A DNA stretch of 8,596 nt, taken from positions 1 to 8,596 of the forward strand of contig CAYGVT010000113.1 in NCBI GenBank assembly GCA_964353355.1, given 5' to 3'. The position numbers and the translations under genes are program-made. The notes under the pieces were generated by a model, which made no database searches, had not been told where the DNA came from, and worked only from the letters and a program-made list of their open reading frames with translations. Below are positions 1 through 5,063 of this stretch, one piece after another. This DNA is from CAYGVT01 sp964353355 (GTDB lineage: Archaea > Thermoplasmatota > DTKX01 > GCA-020343715). Positions within the stretch are counted from its first letter, which is position 1; each line of letters starts with the position of its first letter.

Positions 1-56
1 AGTACTTGTACGGCAATTAACCATAGCCTTTCTCCCTCCACCCCCATCCCACCATC

Positions 57-237
57 GTGCCCCGCCCGATATCCTATAGAACGTGCGCCATCTGCTCCCG
101 CCCCACAGTCTCGCCCTGGTCGCCCTACTGCGCCCGGTGCCGCGGCCACCTCTACAACCGGCCGGAGAACGCCAAGCGCCGCGCCGCGCTCGTGGCCGCC
201 TATGACAGGGACCTGGACGGCGTCCGCTGCCGTTACT
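57..237 (+). pseudogene. 5' fragment of a two-unit zinc-ribbon/HNH-like protein, split by a Tn3-family element
   Basis: This is the first 60 codons plus one base of a gene that continues at 3081. The only usable start is GTG at 57: the frame is closed by TAG at 24-26 and has no ATG in between, and no Shine-Dalgarno is visible. The fragment carries a zinc ribbon, C10-x2-C13-x11-C25-x2-C28, then a helix and C58-R-Y60. Translation of the present DNA would run into the element and stop at 282-284 after 15 foreign residues. Joined to 3081-3772 it gives a continuous 290-residue protein whose two halves resemble each other: zinc ribbon, then C-[RQ]-Y-[ST], then FDH, then N-x-M-K, then FDR and a YW tail. 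The FDH ... N-x-M-K-x-x ... EF order is that of HNH nucleases. The HNH assignment is inferred from motifs. No TATA element is clear in bases 1-56. Confidence 0.8.
234..237. repeat. Left target-site duplication TACT of the Tn3-family element
   Basis: TACT lies immediately outside the left inverted repeat and recurs immediately outside the right one at 3077-3080. Collapsing the two copies makes codon 61 TCC and restores the host reading frame through the junction. Tn3-family elements usually leave 5 bp, so 4 bp is unusual. The fifth base differs on both sides: T at 233 on the left, C at 3081 on the right. Confidence 0.8.
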
Positions 238-274
238 GGCCTAGTACTTGTTTGAGCGTACAAAATATTCATAA
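238..274 (+). repeat. Left terminal inverted repeat of the Tn3-family element
   Basis: The outer 18 bases match the complement of the right end at 17 positions (GGCCTAGTACTTGTTTGA against GGCCTTGTACTTGTTTGA). Extending to 37 bp gives 30 identities, including GTACA and TATTCA blocks. About 38 bp is the usual Tn3-family repeat length, and ends beginning GG are typical. Pairing fades past 274. Confidence 0.9.
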
Positions 275-301
275 CTCGTCCTGAAAACGATAAGGAATTA
301 T

Positions 302-319
302 GGAGGCGAGCGTATGTAA
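302..319 (+). promoter_or_regulatory. Shine-Dalgarno followed by a start-stop codon pair (ATG TAA) in the tnpA leader
   Basis: GGAGG at 302-306 is followed, seven bases later, by ATG at 314-316 and directly by TAA at 317-319. The spacing is ideal for initiation, but that reading is a one-codon ORF in a different frame from tnpA. The only in-frame tnpA start is ATG 334, which has no Shine-Dalgarno of its own at normal distance. The pair could hold ribosomes ahead of tnpA and lower transposase output, or it could be the relic of an older start. Function is inferred only. Confidence 0.4.
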
Positions 320-333
320 ATTCTCGTGATTTC

Positions 334-3045
334 ATGCGACCCAGAGGTCCTTGGAACCGTGCGCTTAAGGTAATCGACGGCATCTATCATCGCATGGCCT
401 GCGTGTCTTATATTGAGTTCAGAAAAAAGTGGTATGTTGGCCGTCCATCAATAAATGGGGTACCGTCGCTTCCGTCCCAACCCACCTACTCTCGAATATG
501 GAAATTCTATCAACGGGAGAACGGATTGAGAACCCTCCGTAACGAACGACTGATCGAATGGATACTCCACCAATTCGGAAAAAGGACCCTGAATCCCGAT
601 TCTCCCAGAGACGAGTTACACCGTCAAGCCGTGAAGTTAATGGCAAGCCAGGGGCTCGTAATGATTTCGGAATCGAGGTTCTATCGGGTCTTGAGCGAGG
701 CTTCTCGGAAATTCAAGGATGAAGAATGTGAGAACCGCATAGACCGCCTTGGAGAGTCTCTTGGAGTGAGCCTGCGGGATCGTCCAATATTAATGCGGTG
801 GACCGCAGCGAGTGAGCTTCTTCGATTTCCGCCTGCGACTATCGGCCGCGCAAACCTTCCCAAGATGGTAGAGGAATATCGTATCTTCCGCGACATCTCA
901 AGCGCACTGGCAAAGAATAATCTTAATCCTCAAATACTACTCGCGCACCCGGATTGCGATCGCCAGTTCCAATCCATCGAACGACATTCTCCTTCGATCA
1001 TGCGTAGATGGGAGCAACGCAGGATGCTGGAAGCCCTCCCATTCTACCTCGCTGGTCGCCTGCGTGACGGGATAGATGCCATACTCCTTTGCCTCGTTAG
1101 AAAAGCTCGTCTTCTGCAATCGCGGATGAGCGAAGAGGCTGAAGAGAACCGTCGCGAGGAGAGCATGGCCCTACTTGAACGGACTGGCCGTCATTTCCAA
1201 GCGTTGCAGGTCGCTATCGGAGAAGCGCTCGCTTCGGGTTCACCCCAACCGCTAGTGCCATTCCGCGGAACATTATCTCGTCTTTCGAAGGATAGCGCCT
1301 CAGCATTGGATCGGAACCGATTATATCATCTAATCGGCAGCCGAGGAGCATATACTCGAAAATTCGCTCATCGTCTAGTCGGCATTCAATTTCAGGGGCA
1401 TGACCCGCATGCGAGGGTCATCGTGGAAGTGCTCCAAGAGGTTTTGAAATTCGAACCATTTGAGAAGCCGGTCCCAGAACATTGTGTGGAGAAACTGGCG
1501 TTTCTGCAGATCCCACAGAGCCTGATGATTCAACGTCGAGTTTTCGAGCCAATAGTCGTCATCACACTCGCTGACTGTCTATGGTCGAGTAGGATCAGTG
1601 CAGCATTAAGCCGTCGCTTCTCGAACATATGGACGAGCATCCCAAATTATCAGACAAAAATAGATACTGCGAAATGGATTGACCATCGTCGACAACTCTT
1701 CCATAAGGCATGGAAGACCTTCAAGACGCTTGCCAGGGAAGATGATCTCGTGGAAGACGGGCGTCTAAACATCAGAAGATTACCGAAGCAGAAATCGCAA
1801 CAATCCGAAATACAGCATAGAAAAAGGCATGCATCGATGGTCTCAGAATTCAAGGTCATCTCGATTACAGAGGTCGTTCTCAAGGTACACCGCGCCACAG
1901 GTTTCCTCGACGATTTCAAATTACATCAGACCTCAACTCATCAGTTCACGAATGAGGAGAGACTCCGTCTGGTTTCTGGGATCTTGATTGCTGAAGGCAT
2001 GAATATTGGGTTACGTGAGATTCCGACTGTCCTTGACCGGAAAATTACCGTTGGTAGCCTACAAGGCTTCATCGATAATTACATGACAAAGGAGAATCTC
2101 GAAGCAGCCCTCGACCGGCTGCTGAGAGTCTGGGATGGGAAGAAAATGGGCAAGCCATGGGGCCCTGGCAATATGATATCTGTCGATGGTCGCGTCATCG
2201 GAGCATTCCAGAACAACCTCTTGTCGAGGTATCATTATAGGAAGGGCAGAAGTGGGATGACGGTCTATTGGTTTATCCGAGACGATGGTGTGCCGACCAG
2301 GGTCAAACCACTGGGGAATCAGGAGTGGGAGTCTTGGCATGTTCTCGACGAACTACTCCATCCTTTGGCTGGTCAGAATCTCCAATCATCCTGCGGCGAC
2401 ACGCAGGGCCAGTTCCTGGCGCTATGGGGAATGGCGGAACTCGTCGACAGACAAGTTCTCACCCGCTTCAGAAGACCGTCCCGTGTCCAATTGGCCAAGC
2501 CGTCTGCAAGGAATCAGGCGGGCCTGAAAAAGCTGAGAACTGTGCGGTGGGACGTCATTGAGCGAGGGTTGCCAAGTATGCTCCGTCTCGCGGATGCCGT
2601 GAAGTCAGGAAGGATCAAGGCCGTGGAGGTATTACGGCGCTGGCATCTGTATGACGAGGATGGAATCGACGTCGCTGAGGCGCTACGTGAACTAGGCAAG
2701 ATTGCCCGGACGGAGTTCCTCCTACGATATGCCAGTGACACGGAATTACAGGGCAAAGTAAGAAATGCATGCAACAATGCTGAGATGTGGAACAGTTTTC
2801 ACGAAGCCATCTTTTGGGGGAACGGAGGTAAGCTGAGGAGCAATAATCCTCTGCGTCAGGAAGAAAGTCTGCTGGCCCTAACGCTACTGATGTTCTCGGT
2901 TATCTTCTACAATGTCCAGACGTACAATGCAGAGTTGAGAAAGGCGAAAGCGCCGACGCCAGTCATCTGGGATCATATACAGGTACTTGGCAGATATCGA
3001 TTCCCGAAGAGGCTGCTATACGATGGAGATTCGCTCGCCTTTTGA
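334..3045 (+). CDS. tnpA: Tn3-family DDE transposase
   Basis: This 903-residue protein catalyses replicative transposition of the surrounding element by cutting and joining at its inverted repeats. The central region (about 170-520) is the helical middle of Tn3 transposases. TGFLDDF at 522-528 opens the catalytic part. The RNase-H-like core shows D618 in S-V-D-G, D689 in C-G-D-T and E817 in N-A-E-M, spaced 71 and 128 residues, close to the spacing in characterised Tn3-family enzymes such as that of Tn4430. NGGKLR near 830 and W-D-H-I-x-x-x-G-R-Y-x-F at 879-890 match the family C-terminus. The N-terminal 170 residues, expected to bind the inverted repeat, diverge and I do not recognise the usual domain there; the length is slightly below the usual 950-1000. 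ATG 334 is the only standard start after the in-frame TGA at 253-255. The stop lies inside the right inverted repeat. No frameshift or internal stop is seen, so the enzyme may be active. Confidence 0.93.
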   Translation: MRPRGPWNRALKVIDGIYHRMACVSYIEFRKKWYVGRPSINGVPSLPSQPTYSRIWKFYQRENGLRTLRNERLIEWILHQFGKRTLNPDSPRDELHRQAVKLMASQGLVMISESRFYRVLSEASRKFKDEECENRIDRLGESLGVSLRDRPILMRWTAASELLRFPPATIGRANLPKMVEEYRIFRDISSALAKNNLNPQILLAHPDCDRQFQSIERHSPSIMRRWEQRRMLEALPFYLAGRLRDGIDAILLCLVRKARLLQSRMSEEAEENRREESMALLERTGRHFQALQVAIGEALASGSPQPLVPFRGTLSRLSKDSASALDRNRLYHLIGSRGAYTRKFAHRLVGIQFQGHDPHARVIVEVLQEVLKFEPFEKPVPEHCVEKLAFLQIPQSLMIQRRVFEPIVVITLADCLWSSRISAALSRRFSNIWTSIPNYQTKIDTAKWIDHRRQLFHKAWKTFKTLAREDDLVEDGRLNIRRLPKQKSQQSEIQHRKRHASMVSEFKVISITEVVLKVHRATGFLDDFKLHQTSTHQFTNEERLRLVSGILIAEGMNIGLREIPTVLDRKITVGSLQGFIDNYMTKENLEAALDRLLRVWDGKKMGKPWGPGNMISVDGRVIGAFQNNLLSRYHYRKGRSGMTVYWFIRDDGVPTRVKPLGNQEWESWHVLDELLHPLAGQNLQSSCGDTQGQFLALWGMAELVDRQVLTRFRRPSRVQLAKPSARNQAGLKKLRTVRWDVIERGLPSMLRLADAVKSGRIKAVEVLRRWHLYDEDGIDVAEALRELGKIARTEFLLRYASDTELQGKVRNACNNAEMWNSFHEAIFWGNGGKLRSNNPLRQEESLLALTLLMFSVIFYNVQTYNAELRKAKAPTPVIWDHIQVLGRYRFPKRLLYDGDSLAF

Positions 3046-3076
3046 ATAAAATGTACAGTCAAACAAGTACAAGGCC
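3040..3076 (-). repeat. Right terminal inverted repeat of the Tn3-family element
   Basis: On the minus strand it reads inward from 3076 as GGCCTTGTACTTGTTTGA, matching the left end at 17 of the outer 18 positions and 30 of 37 overall. The last codons and TGA stop (3043-3045) of the transposase gene lie within it, so the end of the protein and the binding site share bases. Confidence 0.9.
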
Positions 3077-3080
3077 TACT
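3077..3080. repeat. Right target-site duplication TACT
   Basis: This is the second copy of the 4-bp direct repeat, directly beyond the right inverted repeat. The TAC is read as Tyr60 of the host protein in the rebuilt gene, identical to the codon on the left side of the element. Confidence 0.8.
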
Positions 3081-3772
3081 CCCGTGCCCCTCTCGAGGAG
3101 GAGGACCAGGACAGCCCTTTCTACCTGGTATTCGACCACGAAACGCCTCCAAGGTCGTCCAGGCTCGTCGCCTGCGCCTCTGTCTTCAACTCGATGAAGG
3201 GCCAGATGACGCCCGACGAGTTCCGGAAGGCCGTCCGCGAGCTCGCGGCGCACCACAGGGGGAAGCCGTTCGACAGGGGCGCTGTGTCTTTCGAATATTG
3301 GACCGAGCACATGCCGCCCAGGCCCGGCCCCAGGCTGCGCCGCGAGGAGAGGGCGAAGGCCGCCTACTCGGACTGCGTCGTCTGCGGGAGGAGGACGGTC
3401 AAGTACTCCATCTACTGCCCCCGGTGCCGCTGGTACGTCTTCTGGCACGGCTCGGGGCATCCCGCCTACGCCAGGGCGCTGCGGGAGGCCTACGACGCGG
3501 CCACGGACGGGTTCGTGTGCCAGTATACTGGCGTGAGGCTTGATGACGAGATGGGCAGGCCCTGGTCGCTCAACTTCGACCACGTGGTGCCGGGGGACGA
3601 CAGCAGGTTCGCCGTGGCGGCGTGGTGGGTCAACTACATGAAGACGGACCTTGCCGTTGATGAGTTTTGGCAGGTGGTCGGGGAGCTGGACGCGTGCTGG
3701 CGGGAGGGGAGGGAGTTCGACCGGGATATCGCGGAGTTCAAGTATTGGCGAAGGCATCGGGGCGCGAGATGA
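3081..3772 (+). pseudogene. 3' fragment of the two-unit zinc-ribbon/HNH-like protein
   Basis: This is residues 61-290 of the split gene. Unit 1 continues with F78-D79-H80, N97-S-M-K100, DEF and F124-D-R ... F131-E-Y-W134. Unit 2 is complete: zinc ribbon C159-x2-C162-x10-C173-x2-C176, C207-Q-Y-T-G, F-D227-H228, N245-Y-M-K248-T-D, DEF, FDR and F280-K-Y-W283, ending RHRGAR. FDH plus N-x-M-K corresponds to the His and Asn of the HNH fold, where a zinc-bound treble clef and a metal-binding His cut DNA. I cannot confirm activity. After the insertion the first in-frame ATG is at 3194 (Met99), which would still give a 192-residue protein with all of unit 2, but no Shine-Dalgarno or promoter precedes it. 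The next gene starts in the stop codon (ATGA). A degraded relative may lie at 4688-4870. Confidence 0.8.
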
Positions 3773-4473
3773 CGCCAAGGAAGAGGGGTTTCCCCGCATC
3801 CCTGTTCGACATGAGCAACATGAAGCTCCTTCACGAGGAGACGCGGTACGAGGGGAGCGTCGAGTACACTAAACATGCGGTCTCCGAGCTCACGCCCTCG
3901 TATCAACCCTACCTCTACATCGATCTCGACCGATGGTCGAGGATAGGGTTCTACATGCGCTTGAGGAAGGGCATGTCGCGATGGATGGCGATATTGCTGT
4001 CCTCCTCGCTCTTCTGGGGCCATCTTCTAATCCTCGTGGCATTGTACCTGAGGCAACCTGTCGGTATCTTCAGCGCAGTGTTCACGATGGTGTCCGTCGA
4101 TGTCCTGACATACGTGAACGAGTTCGTCTGGAGGGAGCGCGACGTCGACGGGTACGTGAGGAGGTTCCCGGTTCCGGCCTACGACCTCAAGGAGCTGCTG
4201 GAGGACCGGCTGGAGGAGCGCGGATACGCGTTCACGGAGGTCGAGGTCCAGAGGCGCGACGTCTACGAAAAGCCAAACCTGCTCATCGTCCGGCACAGTG
4301 AGGCAACGCTGATAGTGGTCGTCTGGGAGGAAAATGGGCGCGCGTTCCTCCACATCGGACGGAACCCGAGCAACGACTGGGGGGAGATTGGCATGATGAA
4401 GGACCTTGTGGATGGCCTTGTTATCACCGGCTCAATCGTGCGCGATTACGATTATCTTGCGCATCATCATTAG
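3769..4473 (+). CDS. Two-helix membrane protein of unknown function
   Basis: This is a 234-residue protein I cannot assign to a named family. The N-terminal 70 residues are polar with several basic residues near the membrane. Hydrophobic helices follow at about 72-94 and 97-119, separated by R-Q-P, so they form a hairpin with both ends on one side. The remaining 115 residues look like a soluble alpha/beta domain containing an acidic helix (KELLEDRLEERG) and hydrophobic strands (LLIVRH, LIVVVWEE), ending in three histidines. The ATG overlaps the TGA of the HNH gene, implying coupled translation from one message, and this start has no Shine-Dalgarno of its own. The frame is open further upstream inside the HNH gene, but that part is a shadow. 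Met15 at 3811 is an alternative start. With the HNH gene disrupted upstream, expression may now be altered. Confidence 0.8.
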   Translation: MTPRKRGFPASLFDMSNMKLLHEETRYEGSVEYTKHAVSELTPSYQPYLYIDLDRWSRIGFYMRLRKGMSRWMAILLSSSLFWGHLLILVALYLRQPVGIFSAVFTMVSVDVLTYVNEFVWRERDVDGYVRRFPVPAYDLKELLEDRLEERGYAFTEVEVQRRDVYEKPNLLIVRHSEATLIVVVWEENGRAFLHIGRNPSNDWGEIGMMKDLVDGLVITGSIVRDYDYLAHHH

Positions 4474-4503
4474 GGAACCGGTTCATGCTCACTTCCTTTG
4501 AAA

Positions 4504-4639
4504 GGAACGACGCTCGCGCGGTCGGCGCGCACACGCGCGCCGACCTTGCCAGAGATAGGGGCATTCCCATAGGCTCCCCGGGAATGCTGCTCCGCGCCAT
4601 TGGCCGGCAGCAACCCCCGCCACCGCCGCCTCGATGCCG
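4504..4639. repeat. Dispersed ~135-bp repeat, copy A
   Basis: This segment aligns along its whole length with 7645-7778, beginning at GGA-ACGACGCT and ending at CCGCCTCGATGCCG, with scattered substitutions and a few single-base gaps. Its most conserved part is a GC-rich hairpin (4520-4545). On the minus strand both copies share the coding remnant G-I-E-A-A and Q-W-R, so the repeat seems to be the 3' end and trailer of a gene family. It begins 31 bases after the stop of the upstream membrane-protein gene. A palindromic intergenic repeat family is an alternative explanation. Confidence 0.75.
4520..4545. other. Perfect 11-bp-stem hairpin with ACAC loop, copy A
   Basis: GGTCGGCGCGC, loop ACAC, then GCGCGCCGACC form a perfect stem of almost only G-C pairs. 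It lies 46 bases past the stop of the plus-strand membrane-protein gene. It could act as a transcription end, an mRNA-stabilising structure or a protein-binding palindrome. There is no T-run directly after it, so a classic intrinsic terminator is not supported. Confidence 0.7.
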
Positions 4640-4687
4640 AGGAGCCCGAGGCCCTCGACGGCCTCCGCGACCCGCCACCTCACCGCG

Positions 4688-4870
4688 AGCTCCAGGCTCT
4701 TCAGGGGGCTCCGCGCCGGCCTGTCCCCCTGGGAGTCGGTCATGTGGCAGCTGCCGGGGGGAGGCGTTCGAGAGGGTGCGGATAGGGCACTGGAGGGAGG
4801 CGCGCGGGAAGAAAAGGATGTCGAGGAGGGAGCCCGGCGCCATGTCCTGCGCCGTCTGCGGGGGGCCGGG
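4688..4870 (+). pseudogene. Degraded fragment resembling the zinc-ribbon/HNH family
   Basis: Starting at 4688 one frame reads SSRL then L-S-P-W-E, echoing SSRL and M-T-P-D-E around residues 86-107 of the split HNH gene; TCCAGGCTC is shared base for base. After a frameshift near 4755 the next frame reads E-A-F-E-R-V-R-I-G-H-W-R-E-A-R, like the FDR ... YW tail, then R-R-E and C-A-V-C-G, like the start of the second zinc ribbon (C-V-V-C-G). The N-x-M-K stretch is missing and low-complexity glycine-rich sequence follows, so it cannot be functional. The similarity was judged by eye and the frameshift is assumed, so chance is possible. The rest of the 4474-4998 gap, 4871-4998, shows no gene. Confidence 0.35.
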
Positions 4871-4998
4871 GGGAGGAGGTGCCGGCGGATGCTGGCGCCG
4901 GGGGGGTGGGGCGATGCTGGATATCCAATGTGCGTCCGCTGGGAGGTCGCTGGGAATCTGAGGTTTTTACATCCTTCGAAAAGACACCAAATCCCTAA

Positions 4999-5008
4999 TA
5001 TATATAAA
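4999..5008 (+). promoter_or_regulatory. Archaeal TATA box for the surface-protein gene
   Basis: TATATATAAA sits in a short AT-rich island within very GC-rich DNA, 56 bases before the ATG at 5064. With transcription starting about 25 bases downstream, the leader would be about 30-35 bases. AAGGGG at 5047-5052 in that leader is a modest Shine-Dalgarno candidate at a spacing of 11 bases from the ATG. Confidence 0.75.
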
Positions 5009-5063
5009 GCTGGGATGACAACTCGTAGACCTCAAGGCGTTGACACAAGGGGTTTGCTATCCA

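Larger units (their letters stand above)
238..3076 (+). mobile_element. Tn3-family insertion element, transposase only (2839 bp)
   Basis: The element is bounded by related inverted repeats starting GGCCT, with TACT on both sides. It contains one gene, a full-length Tn3-type DDE transposase that reads in from the left repeat and ends inside the right repeat. No resolvase or integrase gene, and no room for a res site beyond the 59-bp leader, is present. In layout it resembles the transposase-only members of the family such as IS1071 and not cargo-bearing Tn3. Its base composition is clearly lower in GC than the host genes on either side, and its codon choice differs, which indicates arrival from another genome. 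The open transposase frame, good repeats and intact duplication suggest a recent insertion. It disrupts an HNH-like gene at codon 61. Confidence 0.92.
4489..4743 (-). pseudogene. Decayed minus-strand relative of the small gene at 7700-8071
   Basis: Read on the minus strand, the region around 4585-4680 gives V-A-E-A-V-E-G-L-G-L-L-G-I-E-A-A and then G-Q-W-R-G. This matches the C-terminal part of the gene at 7700-8071 (L-R-G-A-V-M-D-A-G-I-E-A-A, then R-Q-W-R-A). The N-terminal two thirds of that gene are absent here. The frame stays open to 4489 only by running on through the hairpin. I read it as a leftover 3' end and not a working gene. The open frame could be chance in GC-rich DNA, but the nucleotide similarity to the other copy is real. 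Confidence 0.4.

Noticed and set aside
238..3078. GGCCTA occurs at 238-243 and 3073-3078 and could be taken as a 6-bp target duplication.
   Set aside because: That model puts the host gene out of frame at the join and leaves the two ends of the element unequal. Treating GGCC as the tip of the inverted repeats gives TACT on both sides, an in-frame join and a match to the protein's second unit.
3059..3799. A 246-residue open frame on the minus strand.
   Set aside because: It is antisense to the HNH gene fragment, crosses the end of the mobile element, and is Pro/Arg/Val-rich low-complexity sequence.
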